A stretch of 64,000 nucleotides of DNA from an uncultured Candidatus Saccharibacteria bacterium (GCA_948477625.1 CAOLNK010000002.1:86826-150825); one strand, 5' to 3'; counted from the stretch's first letter, positions 25,675-35,432 are shown. The notes: generated by a model from the sequence alone, not told the origin. Numbers and translations are program-made.

Positions 25675-26208
25675 TTACGTCTCGTAATAGTATGACGTTT
25701 CAAGACCTTTGAAGACGTTAGCTTCAGAAAAATCGTCAGTGAGATTATTCTCTAGTAGCGTCTTGAGCTCCAATGCGTTAACTGGGCCACGCTCCATGGC
25801 TTGAAGGTATAATGTCTTGTCAATTCTCTCCCAGTTGACGATTTTGCTGAGATTATTACGCAACATGAGGTCTAGCCAGATACGGGTGCTGCGCCCATTG
25901 CCTTCCAAAAATGGGTGCGCGATGTTTATTTCGATATATTTGTTAATAATTTCATCAAAGGTGGAATTTGGCATGGAGTCGATTTTTGCGAGTACCTCAG
26001 ACAGATACAGAGTATTCGCAAAGCGGAAATTACCTTTAGAAATATTCTGCTTACGAATTTGTCCAGCAAAATCATAAAGTCCACTAAATAGTGCTTGGTG
26101 GATTTTTTGCAGGCTATGTGTGGTACCATCAGATAATTGGTTAATGTTTGGGCTGTTCAAAAGCTGTTTGGCATTTTCTAGGCTTTTTTGATCAAGTTCG
26201 TTTAGCAT
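25675..26208 (-). CDS. Fic-domain protein (AMP-transferase type)
   Basis: The 177-aa protein carries the complete Fic loop [12 protein letters not shown] (H98 onward), preceded by the helical core ([20 protein letters not shown]). This motif catalyses transfer of AMP or another phosphate-containing group to a target protein. No separate antitoxin gene of the FicA type is adjacent. It could be a toxin, a housekeeping modifier or an effector. Confidence 0.9.
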   Translation of the reverse strand: MLNELDQKSLENAKQLLNSPNINQLSDGTTHSLQKIHQALFSGLYDFAGQIRKQNISKGNFRFANTLYLSEVLAKIDSMPNSTFDEIINKYIEINIAHPFLEGNGRSTRIWLDLMLRNNLSKIVNWERIDKTLYLQAMERGPVNALELKTLLENNLTDDFSEANVFKGLETSYYYET

Positions 26209-26225
26209 ACTTATATTATACCATA

Positions 26226-26831
26226 TTACAGCTTCGTCCTATTCTCCAACGCCGCCGACAATGTAATCTGATCGGCATAGCTCAAATCCACACCTAGTGG
26301 CAAGCCACGAGCGAGGCGGGTGACTTTGACGTCGGGATGTTGCTCGTGGAGCATTTTTTGTAGCAAAAGCGCGGTGGATTCCCCTTCTACACTGGGGTTG
26401 GTGGCGATAATAATCTCTTGTACATTGTCGGGTTCGATGCGGGCTAATAATTCTTTGATATGGAGCTGGTCGGCGGTGATGCCGTCAATTGGACTAATAG
26501 CGCCGCCAAGCACGTGATACGTACCCTTAAATTGTTTGGTTTGCTCCAGCGCATAAATATCGAGTGGTTCCTCCACGACTAAAATCGTGGATTTGTCGCG
26601 CGTGGGGTCATTATAAAGTGATGAGACCTCCTCGTCAGCATCAATCAAGGCAAAAGTCACGGGGCAAGATTTGACACCATTGTGGAGGTTCACTAGGGTT
26701 TCGGCAATCTCGGTGCTGATGCGGGGGCTGCTTTTGAACAAATAGTAAGCATAGCGCTCCGCGGTGCGGGCGCCCACGCCGGGCAAATGGCCGAGAGATT
26801 CAATCGTGTCTTGCAGTGCCTGGGGTAACAT
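26226..26831 (-). CDS. recR: Recombination protein RecR, zinc-finger cysteines lost
   Basis: The 201-aa protein has the helix-hairpin-helix [19 protein letters not shown] and the Toprim domain ([44 protein letters not shown]). Where RecR normally has a four-Cys zinc finger, this protein has only one Cys ([17 protein letters not shown]). RecR works with RecO/RecF at gapped DNA. Confidence 0.95.
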   Translation of the reverse strand: MLPQALQDTIESLGHLPGVGARTAERYAYYLFKSSPRISTEIAETLVNLHNGVKSCPVTFALIDADEEVSSLYNDPTRDKSTILVVEEPLDIYALEQTKQFKGTYHVLGGAISPIDGITADQLHIKELLARIEPDNVQEIIIATNPSVEGESTALLLQKMLHEQHPDVKVTRLARGLPLGVDLSYADQITLSAALENRTKL

Positions 26832-26833
26832 AT

Positions 26834-27694
26834 CTATTCTCCCGATTCTAGGTAAGTTGTGTCGTTTAGATGTTTGAGGGCTTTGGTGGAATCAACCTTA
26901 GCCAAAGCGTTTAGTTTTTGTTTGGCTGATTGGCGCAAGATCTCTAGCCTAGTTTGCGCGTCTACTTTATCACGAATAAGCTCTGCACTTTGCACTTGAA
27001 GCATTTCCATTACGAGTAGCTCATTAATGCTGGCACTGTCGCGAATATTTTCTCCTCTTTTGGCGCGTTCGGGGTTTGTTTTACGCCATCCTGCGGCAGT
27101 CATACCAAATAACGCAAGATTGATAATGTCGGCTTCGCTAGCATATTTGTACCCAGCTTTCCATGGTATTGTATCCGGAATGATTATTTCCTTGATTGCG
27201 TCAGTGTGGATGGTATAGGTTGCACTAGCTAAGGCGCGGCGCATATCCCATTCCAACTGGTATTGATTGGACTCGATTTGCTTTAAACGTTCGTAATCTT
27301 TAATAAGATAAAGTTTGAAAGCTGGACTAATCCACATACCGAATTCAAATGCGATGTCTTTATGCGCGAACGTGCCACCATATCGTCCAGCGGTAGCTTT
27401 AAGTCCGATTGCGTTAGTGCGCTCACACCATTCTTTGACGCTAAGCTTAAAATTGTTTAACCCAACTTTACCTTTAATTATGGCGGATTCGCCATAATTA
27501 AAGGTAGGGTTATTCATGCGCTCCCAAATATCTAGAAACTCTACAGTGTTTCTGTTCCGTAACCAATCCGAGATGAAAAAATCCCCATCCTTATTTTTGA
27601 TTATATCTGTTAATGAGATATAATCCTCACCATCAATATCCCTGACTGCAATTTCGGTATTATCGACTTTTAGCTGACGTTTCTTCTTAAACAT
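26834..27694 (-). CDS. KilA-N domain protein
   Basis: Residues about 18-130 match the KilA-N DNA-binding domain (GEDYISLTDIIKNKDGDFFISDWLRNRNTVEFLDIWERMNNP, then GRYGGTFAHKDIAFEFGMWISPAFKLYLI). A C-terminal helical part contains LALFGMTAAGWRKTNPERA, as in bacterial KilA-N/antirepressor-like proteins. This domain is common in phages and in accessory regions. It reads into recR with a 2-bp gap, sharing its transcript. Confidence 0.9.
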   Translation of the reverse strand: MFKKKRQLKVDNTEIAVRDIDGEDYISLTDIIKNKDGDFFISDWLRNRNTVEFLDIWERMNNPTFNYGESAIIKGKVGLNNFKLSVKEWCERTNAIGLKATAGRYGGTFAHKDIAFEFGMWISPAFKLYLIKDYERLKQIESNQYQLEWDMRRALASATYTIHTDAIKEIIIPDTIPWKAGYKYASEADIINLALFGMTAAGWRKTNPERAKRGENIRDSASINELLVMEMLQVQSAELIRDKVDAQTRLEILRQSAKQKLNALAKVDSTKALKHLNDTTYLESGE

Positions 27695-27730
27695 TTTACC
27701 TCTTTTATTATCTATAATTATAGCACAAAA

Positions 27731-27758
27731 TTGAGCTCATCGATAATGATGAGCTCAA
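27731..27758 (-). terminator. Terminator of the rpsI end of the ribosomal cluster
   Basis: TTGAGCTCATC and GATGAGCTCAA form an 11-bp stem around GATAAT, and the minus strand continues with TTTTGTG. It is 20 bp past the rpsI stop. Confidence 0.75.
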
Positions 27759-27778
27759 TATGCCACAAGTTTTTGCGA

Positions 27779-28180
27779 TTAACGCTTTGAGAACTGCTCT
27801 TTCTTGCGGGCAGAGCGCAAACCGTATTTCTTGCGTTCCTTTTCGCGTGGGTCACGCTTGAGGAAGCCAGCTTTCTTCAAGACTGGGCGCAAGTCGGCCA
27901 TCTCAGTGGTCAAAGCCTTGGACAAGGCAAGCTTAATTGCGTCTACCTGGCCAGCCAAGCCACCACCAGCAACACGAATCGAAACATCGTATTCGTTTTG
28001 CTTCTCGGCGAGTGCTAGAGGGTCGGTAATCTCAGCAAGCATGCTCTTGTTGCCAGAAAGATACTCTAGCGCAGGCTTGTCATTGATAGTGATATTCCCT
28101 TTGCCTTTGTAAAGACGGACGCGAGCAGTGGCTGCTTTGCGGCGACCAAGGCCGTAAATGTAGGATTCTTTTGTAGCCAT
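27779..28180 (-). CDS. rpsI: 30S ribosomal protein uS9
   Basis: The 133-aa protein has YGLGRRKAATARVRLYKGKG at the start and the conserved KKYGLRSARKKEQFSKR tail that reaches the P site. It overlaps rplM by one base, the usual rplM-rpsI pair, here joined to the alpha operon instead of lying elsewhere. Confidence 0.97.
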   Translation of the reverse strand: MATKESYIYGLGRRKAATARVRLYKGKGNITINDKPALEYLSGNKSMLAEITDPLALAEKQNEYDVSIRVAGGGLAGQVDAIKLALSKALTTEMADLRPVLKKAGFLKRDPREKERKKYGLRSARKKEQFSKR

Positions 28181-28605
28181 TACTTAATCTCCTTTGGGTT
28201 TTGGGCCGTATGCGCGTGCTCGGCGCCATCAAAGACGCGGAGGCGAGCCAAACGGTCGGCGGCCAATTTATTCTTTGGCAACATGCCCTTGACGGCGTGC
28301 TCGATTGCAACTTTTGGATCTTTTTCGATAACTTCCTCAAGTTTCAATTCGGTGAGGCCACCTGGGAAACTGCTATGGCGATAATACATTTTATCGACCA
28401 TCTTGTTGCCAGTAACTTGAATATTTTTGGCATTGATAACAACGACATAGTCGCCATTGTCGACGTGTGGGGTGAAAGTAGTTTTGCTTTTACCAATCAA
28501 CTTGTCGGCGATGACCACAGCGAGCTTGCCGAGTGGCATGCTGCCGGCGTCAATCAAATACCATTCGCGGCTGATTTCTGAGCCTTTTTGGCTATAAGTT
28601 TTCAT
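28180..28605 (-). CDS. rplM: 50S ribosomal protein uL13
   Basis: The 141-aa protein shows WYLIDAGSMPLGKLAVVIADKL, GDYVVVINAKNIQVTGNK and MLPKNKLAADRLARLRVFDG. Standard length. It sits between rplQ and rpsI with no gaps. Confidence 0.97.
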   Translation of the reverse strand: MKTYSQKGSEISREWYLIDAGSMPLGKLAVVIADKLIGKSKTTFTPHVDNGDYVVVINAKNIQVTGNKMVDKMYYRHSSFPGGLTELKLEEVIEKDPKVAIEHAVKGMLPKNKLAADRLARLRVFDGAEHAHTAQNPKEIK

Positions 28606-28989
28606 TTATTTCCCCTCCTTTTTGGATAGGTCAATGTTGTCGACAAAACTAATCGTGCCCATTTCGGTGTTGTCGCCCTTGCGGAAGCCGGCCCGCTCAA
28701 TGCGGAGATAGCCAGAATCGCGCTTGATTTGTGGAGCGATAACATCCATCAGCAAATCAGCAGACTTGATATCGTCCAAGCGGCTGATGAGCAAGCGACG
28801 GTTGGCTAGGCCACCACGCTTAGCGATGGTAATTAGTTTTTCGGTATCGCGACGGATTTCTTTGGCCCGAGCCAAAGTGGTCGTAATCGATTGGTGCTCG
28901 ATTAGCGCTTTCATAAGCCCACGCCGTAGCGCTCGTCGCTGGTCGGTTTCGCGGCCGAATTTGCGGCCCTTGTATCCATGACGATGCAT
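28606..28989 (-). CDS. rplQ: 50S ribosomal protein bL17
   Basis: The 127-aa protein starts MHRHGYKGRKFGRETDQRRAL and has the LTTLARAKEIRR-type segment (here SITTTLARAKEIRRDTEKLI). It follows rpoA by 1 bp, as in most bacteria. Confidence 0.97.
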   Translation of the reverse strand: MHRHGYKGRKFGRETDQRRALRRGLMKALIEHQSITTTLARAKEIRRDTEKLITIAKRGGLANRRLLISRLDDIKSADLLMDVIAPQIKRDSGYLRIERAGFRKGDNTEMGTISFVDNIDLSKKEGK

Positions 28990-28990
28990 T

Positions 28991-29929
28991 TTACAATAAC
29001 TCCGTTAGTTTCTCTTTAACTTCGTCCAATGCCTTGCTACCGAAGCCTTTGAGATCTTTGAGATCAACTTCAGACAACGCTACGAGGTCGCGGACGGTCT
29101 TGATATCATTGTTGACGAGTGCGTTAGCAGTACGAGCAGAAAGGCCAAGCTCTTCGATTGGGAGGGCTAAGCCGGAATCATCAGCTTCGGACTCGACGCC
29201 TGGAGCTGGTGCACTTTCGACGGTAGTACCATTAGCTAATGCAGTATATTGGTTTACCAAGATAGCATTGGCTTCTTCGAAAGCCTCTTGTGGAGTGATG
29301 GTACCATCAGTATCGACGGTAATCGTCAACTGCTGCAAGTTGGTATCTTGGCCAACGCGGGTATTTTCAACCTTGAAGCGAACGCGAAGAACTGGGCTAA
29401 AGACAGCATCGAGCGCAATCATGTCGCTGTGGATGCGGTCGTTAGATGACTTCTCGATTGACAAGTAACCGCGGCCAGTCTCGATGACAAAGTTCATCTT
29501 GAGGGTGAAATTCGGGTCATCGATGTGGCAGATAATTTGGTTAGGGTTGCCAACTTCTACGCCAGCTGGGAGTTTGATATCACCAGCAGTCACAGTGCCG
29601 TCTTTACCGGCATTTTTACCTTTAATTTCAAAAGCAACTTCGACTGGTTCGTCGGAATGTGACTTGAGGCGGATATTTTTGAGGTTGAGCATGACGTCAA
29701 CGATGTCTTCACGAATACCAGCTACAGGAGCGTATTCGTGGTTAGTACCTTCAATGCTAAATGCAGTGATAGCGGCACCTTTGATGCTAGAGAGTAAAAC
29801 GCGGCGAATTGAGTTGCCTAAGGTGTTGCCGTACCCATAGAACAATGGGCGAATCACGAATTCAGCGCTGTTGTCACCCAATTGGTTGACTTCGGCTAAA
29901 TTGGCTTCGTGGATAACTTTTGTAGTCAT
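28991..29929 (-). CDS. rpoA: DNA-directed RNA polymerase subunit alpha
   Basis: The 312-aa subunit has the dimerisation domain (NSIRRVLLSSIKGAAITAFSIEG, EDIVDVMLNLKNI), a linker of about 30 acidic residues and the C-terminal domain with two helix-hairpin-helix motifs (IEELGLSARTANALVNNDIKTVRDLV, LKGFGSKALDEVKEKL) that contacts UP elements and activators. Complete and of usual length. Confidence 0.97.
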   Translation of the reverse strand: MTTKVIHEANLAEVNQLGDNSAEFVIRPLFYGYGNTLGNSIRRVLLSSIKGAAITAFSIEGTNHEYAPVAGIREDIVDVMLNLKNIRLKSHSDEPVEVAFEIKGKNAGKDGTVTAGDIKLPAGVEVGNPNQIICHIDDPNFTLKMNFVIETGRGYLSIEKSSNDRIHSDMIALDAVFSPVLRVRFKVENTRVGQDTNLQQLTITVDTDGTITPQEAFEEANAILVNQYTALANGTTVESAPAPGVESEADDSGLALPIEELGLSARTANALVNNDIKTVRDLVALSEVDLKDLKGFGSKALDEVKEKLTELL

Positions 29930-29937
29930 TTTCCTCC

Positions 29938-30555
29938 TTAGCGTGAGTAGTACTCAACGATTAGTTGTTCATTAATGCCGGCTTCTGCCTCTTCGCGTTT
30001 TGGTAAGCCAGTAATTTCAATTTTCATTTTCTTCGGATCGGATTTGAGCCAACTAAGCGGAGTAGTTGCCGCACCGCTGACTACACTCTCAATATTCTTG
30101 AAGTATTCAGATTTTTGGGACTTTGGACGGACCTCCAAGACGTCGCCTGGTTTGAGGCGGATGGACGGAATGTCAACCCGGCGTCCGTTAAGCAAGAAGT
30201 GGCCGTGAGATACCAGCTGCCGGGCTTGGCGGCGAGTGCCGGCGAAACCAGCGCGGTAAACGGCGTTATCAGCACGACGCTCGAGGTATTGCAAGAGGTT
30301 TTCACCAGCGAGACCGTCGGCGCGGGCAGCTTCTTTCATTAACTTTGCAAATTGCTTTTCTAGCAAACCGTACAAACGGCGGACTTTTTGCTTTTCGCGG
30401 AGCTGAGTCAAGTATAGACTACCACCACGCACGCGCATATCAGCGTGTTCGCCGGGAATGCCAGACTTTTTGGCCATGACCTTGTGGGCTTTTGGAGCCA
30501 AAGCGTAGCCTTCGCGACGACTTTGTTTAACAATTGGAGAAATATCTCGTGCCAT
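29938..30555 (-). CDS. rpsD: 30S ribosomal protein uS4 (cysteine-free form)
   Basis: The 205-aa protein contains the S4 RNA-binding domain (LLQYLERRADNAVYRAGFAGTRRQARQLVSHGHFLLNG). The N-terminal zinc-binding cysteines found in many uS4 are absent. It binds 16S rRNA early in assembly. It overlaps rpsK by one base. Confidence 0.96.
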   Translation of the reverse strand: MARDISPIVKQSRREGYALAPKAHKVMAKKSGIPGEHADMRVRGGSLYLTQLREKQKVRRLYGLLEKQFAKLMKEAARADGLAGENLLQYLERRADNAVYRAGFAGTRRQARQLVSHGHFLLNGRRVDIPSIRLKPGDVLEVRPKSQKSEYFKNIESVVSGAATTPLSWLKSDPKKMKIEITGLPKREEAEAGINEQLIVEYYSR

Positions 30556-30995
30556 TACGGTTTCCTCTCTCCCTTAGGACGCACGCCACCGTGCGCGATT
30601 GGGGTAACATCAGTAATACTGTCAATTTTGATACCGACGGACGATACGGCGCGGATAGCGCTGTCGCGACCAAGACCGATACCACTTACGTAAACATCGA
30701 CACTATTGAGACCATGTTCGCGTTTGGCGATTTCGAGGGCCTTCTCAGCAGCAATTTGAGCGGCGTATGCAGTGCCTTTCTTGCTACCGCGGAAGCCGTT
30801 AGCGCCGGCAGAGCTAGCTGCGAGTGCACCACCGGACTTGTCGGTAATGGTAATGATAGTATTGTTGAAGGTAGCCTGGATGTGTACTTGACCAGAAGTT
30901 ACAACCCGCTTGCCTTTTTTGCCTTTGACTTTGGTCTTGGTGACCTGCTCCTCGGCAACAGGAGCATCTAGATTCTTTTCAATCTCTTCTGTCAT
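30555..30995 (-). CDS. rpsK: 30S ribosomal protein uS11
   Basis: The uS11 core (VHIQATFNNTIITITDKSGGALAASSAG, ending DVTPIAHGGVRPKGERKP) follows a Lys/Glu-rich N-terminal extension of about 28 residues. 146 aa in total, slightly longer than typical. Confidence 0.96.
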   Translation of the reverse strand: MTEEIEKNLDAPVAEEQVTKTKVKGKKGKRVVTSGQVHIQATFNNTIITITDKSGGALAASSAGANGFRGSKKGTAYAAQIAAEKALEIAKREHGLNSVDVYVSGIGLGRDSAIRAVSSVGIKIDSITDVTPIAHGGVRPKGERKP

Positions 30996-31012
30996 TTTTA
31001 TACTCCTATTTC

Positions 31013-31399
31013 CTAAGTCTTACTTGCCGCCTTTGGCTGAGCACCACCTACAGCAATCGCTTTACCCTTGCGAGTACGTGCATTCGTGCGGGTACGTTGA
31101 CCATTGACTGGCAAACCAGCCTTGTGGCGGACACCTTTGTAGGAGTTAATGTCTTTGAGACGTTTGATATTATTGGTAACGAGGCGTTTCAGATCACCCT
31201 CGACGGTGCATTTAGCACTAATCAAGTCGTTAATTTTCTGAACTTCAGCCTCGGTGAGATCTTTCACCCGAGTGGTAGGCTCAATCTTGGCCTCCGCAAG
31301 GATGGCTTTACTCGTTGTGCGACCAACTCCATAAACATAAGTCAGTGCAATCCACACTTGCTTTTCGTTAGGAATGGTCACGCTAGCAATTCTTGCCAT
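31013..31399 (-). CDS. rpsM: 30S ribosomal protein uS13
   Basis: The 128-aa protein has [24 protein letters not shown], helix-two-turn-helix features and the tail [19 protein letters not shown] that contacts tRNA. Its start codon follows the rpmJ stop by 2 bp. Confidence 0.97.
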   Translation of the reverse strand: MARIASVTIPNEKQVWIALTYVYGVGRTTSKAILAEAKIEPTTRVKDLTEAEVQKINDLISAKCTVEGDLKRLVTNNIKRLKDINSYKGVRHKAGLPVNGQRTRTNARTRKGKAIAVGGAQPKAASKT

Positions 31400-31401
31400 G
31401 C

Positions 31402-31518
31402 TTAACCCTGCCTTTGCTTATTCTTAGGTTTTTTCTTGTTGATGACTCGGAGCACACCTTTGCGGCGCACAATGATGTCATCAGGGGAGATTTTTTTAAC
31501 ACTTGCACGTACTTTCAC
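31402..31518 (-). CDS. rpmJ: 50S ribosomal protein bL36, cysteine-free, GTG start
   Basis: A 38-aa frame reads M(GTG)[28 protein letters not shown] and ends NKQRQG. The family pattern is complete except that the three Cys and the His that bind zinc are replaced. GTG is the only sensible start; GGAAAGGG lies upstream. It lies between infA and rpsM as in most bacteria. Confidence 0.92.
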   Translation of the reverse strand: MKVRASVKKISPDDIIVRRKGVLRVINKKKPKNKQRQG

Positions 31519-31609
31519 AGTGTCAAAACCCTTTCCGTTACCTGTTGCAATACTTCCAACACAATCTGGTTGCGCGCGGATATTGTAAATATTACAGCAC
31601 TTAATATTA

Positions 31610-31873
31610 TTACTGCAGGCGGAAGCTGATTCTACCCTTTGACAGATCGTAAGGGGTTAGCTCAACTTCGACCCGGTCTCCCGGCACCAAGCGGATAAAA
31701 TTCTTGCGCATCCGTCCGCTCATGTGTGCAATGATATTATGACCGTTCTCAAGCTCCACCCGAAATTGGGTGTTAGGCAAAGACTCAACAACTTTGCCCG
31801 TGAGCTTGATAACTTCCTTTTGGCTAGTGCTTGAAGAAGCCTTAGCCTTGGCAGTTTGTTTTTGACTAGTCAT
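31610..31873 (-). CDS. infA: Translation initiation factor IF-1
   Basis: The 87-aa OB-fold protein contains [63 protein letters not shown], preceded by about 15 extra Lys/Ser/Thr residues. It starts the infA-rpmJ-rpsM-rpsK-rpsD-rpoA transcript with its own promoter. Confidence 0.96.
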   Translation of the reverse strand: MTSQKQTAKAKASSSTSQKEVIKLTGKVVESLPNTQFRVELENGHNIIAHMSGRMRKNFIRLVPGDRVEVELTPYDLSKGRISFRLQ

Positions 31874-31886
31874 AAATTACCTTTTC

Positions 31887-31915
31887 ATTGTAGCACGGAT
31901 TAGCGAACTTGTAAA
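31887..31915 (-). promoter_or_regulatory. Promoter of infA and the alpha operon
   Basis: TTTACA (31910-31915), 17-bp spacer with TGC, TACAAT (31887-31892) on the minus strand, 12 bp before the infA start codon. Confidence 0.75.
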
Positions 31916-31983
31916 TACTTTTCTTGGGCCGCTTGAGCTAAGTCTTTATGCCCTGCAAAAAGTTTTTACAAGTTAAGTGCAGA

Positions 31984-32787
31984 TTAATTGATGGTTTCAA
32001 GTAGCGCGCGGACAAAGAAGCGCTGGGAATAAGTCTTACTCTTGGCCCACCAGTCGCCAGTGCAAGTAATGATAGTGAGCGACCCTTGGCCACGGTTAGG
32101 TGAATCGAAGGCGGTAGTCATATAATTGTTAGCATCCTCGCCTAAGTTTTTGGTGGCGGTGTCGGTGACGCGGTAGGTATAGACGACGGGTTCTTCACCT
32201 TCGGCGGCACCCATTTCGATAGTGATAATGTCACCTACGGCAATGCCACGGTTGTAGCCGGTGCGGGGTGGGAGATTGCCAAAAATACCGATATTGGTGA
32301 AACCGCCGTGGCCGTCAAAAACAGACACACCGTCGCTACCGGGAAGCGCGCTACCGTTATACCAACCTACATTATATATATTATATGGCGTGGAAAGTTC
32401 ACCAGTGGTCTTGAGGCCAATCTCAACGATGCGGGCATTGTGGATACCGATGTTGGGGATGGAAAAGTAGCGTGGCTTACCGGGCGCGACGGTATATTCG
32501 GTGATTTCTTGTGCGGTAGGTTCAGTCTCGTCGACTTCTTCGTCGATTTTGTTGACAGGGGTGATGTTGGCAGTGTGACGTTCGCTGCCTTCCATACGCT
32601 CAAGATAACTATGTTCCCAAATGGCGACGCGAGCAAAGAAAATAGTAGCTAGTAATATTATGACACCAAAAGCAATGTAGCTGGGACGAAGGTAAATGGG
32701 GCGAACCTTAGGCAGATGTAGTGAAGGATCTTTGGCGGATACCTTTTTTTGGTTTGCTACTTTGGTCGGTTCTTTTGCTATGCCCAC
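31984..32787 (-). CDS. Sortase (class D/E-like transpeptidase)
   Basis: The 267-aa protein has a cytoplasmic Lys-rich start, one membrane helix (about 33-53), an outer linker and the sortase barrel. The barrel carries FDGHGGF (catalytic His), LTIITCTGDWW (catalytic Cys about 242) and the Arg in TYSQRF (about 256). Sortases attach or polymerise surface proteins. It occupies the place after secY where adk and map are usual, so the envelope enzyme is made with the ribosomal and Sec genes. Confidence 0.92.
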   Translation of the reverse strand: MGIAKEPTKVANQKKVSAKDPSLHLPKVRPIYLRPSYIAFGVIILLATIFFARVAIWEHSYLERMEGSERHTANITPVNKIDEEVDETEPTAQEITEYTVAPGKPRYFSIPNIGIHNARIVEIGLKTTGELSTPYNIYNVGWYNGSALPGSDGVSVFDGHGGFTNIGIFGNLPPRTGYNRGIAVGDIITIEMGAAEGEEPVVYTYRVTDTATKNLGEDANNYMTTAFDSPNRGQGSLTIITCTGDWWAKSKTYSQRFFVRALLETIN

Positions 32788-32807
32788 TTTTACTTGTCCT
32801 TATTAAA

Positions 32808-34223
32808 TTATTTATATTCGTCGTATGTCACCATCAAAGCGCGGGAATTGAGTTGACGGATGTTCTCGAGAGCTATGGTTACTACGAGGAGAAGACCGGT
32901 ACCAGATAGCGAAAGTCCGAGCGGTGCACCAGAAATGACGATGAAGATATAATCGGTAATAAATGGTAACATGGCAATTAAACCGAGGGCAAGAGCTCCG
33001 AAAAGGTTGAGGCGGTTGATAGTCTTACCAAGATATTCGGCAGTTTGCAGGCCGGGGCGTACACCTTCAATGAAAGCACCTTGTTTTTGGAGGTTATCGG
33101 CGATTTCCTTAGTGTTGAAGATAATGCTAGTGTAGAAATAAGTAAACAAAACTACAAGAATGAAATAGACAGCTGGATAGAAGAACCATTGCAGTGTGAT
33201 GCCATTGGGGTAAAGGCTAGAGAAGTTTTGCTGAGATGGAGCAGTAAATAAAGCGGAAAGTGTGGCGCCAAAGGTGCTCCCGGGATTAGCAGTCTGGAAC
33301 AATTGGCCAATTAAAGCCGGCAAAGATAGGAAGGCTGTCGCAAAGATGACTGGCACAACGCCAGCAGCAATGAGCTTGAGAGGCAAGATAGACTTGATAC
33401 CACCGTAAGCACTGTTGCCGTGAACGCGCTTGGCGTAGTTGATAGTGACGATACGCTGCGCTTCGTTGAGCTTGACAAGGAAGTAGATTACAATAACGAT
33501 AGCTATGGCGAAGCCGACAACAATCCAGAAAATTACAGGATTAACTGGAAGGTTGAGCCAACCGAATAACGAAAGCGAACCCTCAGAGGTGTCAAAGAGT
33601 GCAGAACCAAGTGTGGCTAAAGTGGTGGGTAGTTGTGAGATGATAGAAGTGAAGATAACGATTGAAATGCCGTTGCCAATTCCCTGCTCTGTGATAAGTT
33701 CGCCGAACCACATTAGGATAATTGATCCAGCAGCCATGGCAGTGACAGAAAGCATCCAGTCAGTCGCGGTTGGCGTATAGGAAAGACCGCTAGATCCGAG
33801 CACGGACTGGTACAGGATGAAGATATAAATGATGGATTGGAAGATAGCAAGCGGTACGGTGAGAATGCGGGTCCACTGGCTGATTTTGCGCCGGCCAGTT
33901 TCACCATCTTGAGAGAGTTCCTCGAGGCGTGGAATAGCTTTGGTGACAAGTTGCACAGCAATTTGGGCGGTAATATATGGTGATAATCCTACGAGTAAAA
34001 TCGAGAATGATGTAAGGCCGCCACCAGAAATTAAGTTGAGGAAACCACCAAAGTCAGACTGAGAGATTAGAGTCTGGACGGCGTCCTGAAAAGTCTTGGG
34101 TTCACCAAATGGCACTGGAATGTGTGCTAAAAAGCGATACATCACAAGTAGGCCGAGTACAATAAAAATGCGTTTAAGCATATCTTTATTTTTGAATGAC
34201 TTGAAAATATTTTTGAAATTCAT
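32808..34223 (-). CDS. secY: Preprotein translocase subunit SecY
   Basis: The 471-aa channel protein with ten membrane helices shows the start KDMLKRIFIVLGLLVMYRFLAHIPVP, the plug region and the conserved GIGNGISIVIFTSI and RRISQW-type loop (GRRKISQWTR). It forms the translocon with SecE. Its promoter (TATAAT 34254-34259) lies behind the rplO terminator, so secY and the sortase form their own unit. Confidence 0.96.
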   Translation of the reverse strand: MNFKNIFKSFKNKDMLKRIFIVLGLLVMYRFLAHIPVPFGEPKTFQDAVQTLISQSDFGGFLNLISGGGLTSFSILLVGLSPYITAQIAVQLVTKAIPRLEELSQDGETGRRKISQWTRILTVPLAIFQSIIYIFILYQSVLGSSGLSYTPTATDWMLSVTAMAAGSIILMWFGELITEQGIGNGISIVIFTSIISQLPTTLATLGSALFDTSEGSLSLFGWLNLPVNPVIFWIVVGFAIAIVIVIYFLVKLNEAQRIVTINYAKRVHGNSAYGGIKSILPLKLIAAGVVPVIFATAFLSLPALIGQLFQTANPGSTFGATLSALFTAPSQQNFSSLYPNGITLQWFFYPAVYFILVVLFTYFYTSIIFNTKEIADNLQKQGAFIEGVRPGLQTAEYLGKTINRLNLFGALALGLIAMLPFITDYIFIVISGAPLGLSLSGTGLLLVVTIALENIRQLNSRALMVTYDEYK

Positions 34224-34253
34224 GAGATTCCCTGATTACTCCGTATGCTAACT

Positions 34254-34298
34254 ATTATAGCACAAAAAAGTGAATAGTCGTTAAACTATTCACTTTTT
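34254..34298 (-). terminator. Terminator of the main ribosomal operon, followed by the secY promoter
   Basis: AAAAAGTGAATAGT and ACTATTCACTTTTT form a perfect stem with T runs (34264-34298) just after rplO. TATAAT (34254-34259) beyond it starts the secY-sortase unit. Confidence 0.8.
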
Positions 34299-34304
34299 AT
34301 ATTT

Positions 34305-34772
34305 TTAGGCCTCTTTTTTCTCAGCGATACGCTTTGGTACGGTAACTTTTTTGAAGGTGCCGCCAGCTTTTTTGATAGCCTCAACTGCAGTTTTGCTAGC
34401 AAACTGAGTTTCTAGCTCAACTTTAGCAGTCAATTCACCGCGAGAAATGATTTTGACTTTGGCGTATGGGTTTTCAATCAAACCTTTGTCGGCCAGGACG
34501 AAGTTGTCAATCTTGCCTGTAAAGCCATTTAGGCGGTCGGTATAAACCACTACGGCTTTATCATGCAAACTCTTGAAACCTTTGAGTTTTGGGATAGCTT
34601 GCATAATAGCGCGTTGGCCACCCATGAAACCTGCAGGCATCTTGCTGTGACCAGTACGAGCCTTTTGACCCTTGGTGCCACGGCCAGCAGTCTTACCGCG
34701 GCCAGCAGAGATACCACGGCCGGCACGAACTGGACGAGTATTGCGATTAACTTGCAAATCGTTGTACTTCAT
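34305..34772 (-). CDS. rplO: 50S ribosomal protein uL15
   Basis: The 155-aa protein has RPVRAGRGISAGRGKTAGRGTKGQKAR and GGQRAIMQAIPKLKGFKS. It follows rpsE directly; the uL30 gene that usually separates the two is missing. Confidence 0.96.
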   Translation of the reverse strand: MKYNDLQVNRNTRPVRAGRGISAGRGKTAGRGTKGQKARTGHSKMPAGFMGGQRAIMQAIPKLKGFKSLHDKAVVVYTDRLNGFTGKIDNFVLADKGLIENPYAKVKIISRGELTAKVELETQFASKTAVEAIKKAGGTFKKVTVPKRIAEKKEA

Positions 34773-35431
34773 TATTTATCCTCCTTCTTTGCGGTGGATT
34801 TTTTGGTCTCAGCCTTTTTGCCAGTATTGCCAACCCATTCGCTGCGTGGGGTTTGCTGACGCAAGCCTTCAACAACGGCGTAGGCAATGTTGACTTTGTT
34901 GGTGCTACCAAGACTCTTGGAAATCAAGTTCTTGATACCAGTGAGACCAATGATGCTACGTACTACGCCACCGGCAATAATACCGGTACCAGGAGCAGCT
35001 GGTTTCATCAAGATGTCGGCGCCAGTGGCTCGAGTTTCAACTTCGTGACAGATAGTCTCGCCATCCATGTTGAACTCAATCATGTTTTTCTTGGCTTTGG
35101 TAGTAGCTTTTTGGACGGCGGTAGTAACGTCGCCACCTTTGGCGATACCGATGCCAATCTTGTTTTTGTGGTTACCCATGGCGACAAGAGCCTTGAAGCG
35201 CATGCGACGACCACCTTTGACGGTGCGAGACACGCGGTCGATATTGATAGTGACGGTATCAAACTCTTTTGGAGTAGTATCCATGTTACGGTTGCGATCG
35301 CGACGACCGTTGCGGCGAGGCATGGCCTTGCCATTGATGTCTTTGCGAGCGCGAGTAGCAGCCGTCTCGTCGGTCATCTTGAGAGTACCGGACTTGTTGA
35401 CGACTTTTGCGTTCTTATCAGCATCAGCCAT
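34772..35431 (-). CDS. rpsE: 30S ribosomal protein uS5
   Basis: The start at 35431 (MADADKNAK) is chosen because it lies 1 bp after the rplR stop; a longer frame would run far into rplR. The uS5 core shows VKGGRRMRFKALVAMGNHKNKIGIG and APGTGIIAGGVVRSIIGLTGIKNLISKSLGS. It has a Lys/Arg-rich N-terminal extension and a Lys-rich tail. Confidence 0.95.
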   Translation of the reverse strand: MADADKNAKVVNKSGTLKMTDETAATRARKDINGKAMPRRNGRRDRNRNMDTTPKEFDTVTINIDRVSRTVKGGRRMRFKALVAMGNHKNKIGIGIAKGGDVTTAVQKATTKAKKNMIEFNMDGETICHEVETRATGADILMKPAAPGTGIIAGGVVRSIIGLTGIKNLISKSLGSTNKVNIAYAVVEGLRQQTPRSEWVGNTGKKAETKKSTAKKEDK

Positions 35432-35432
35432 A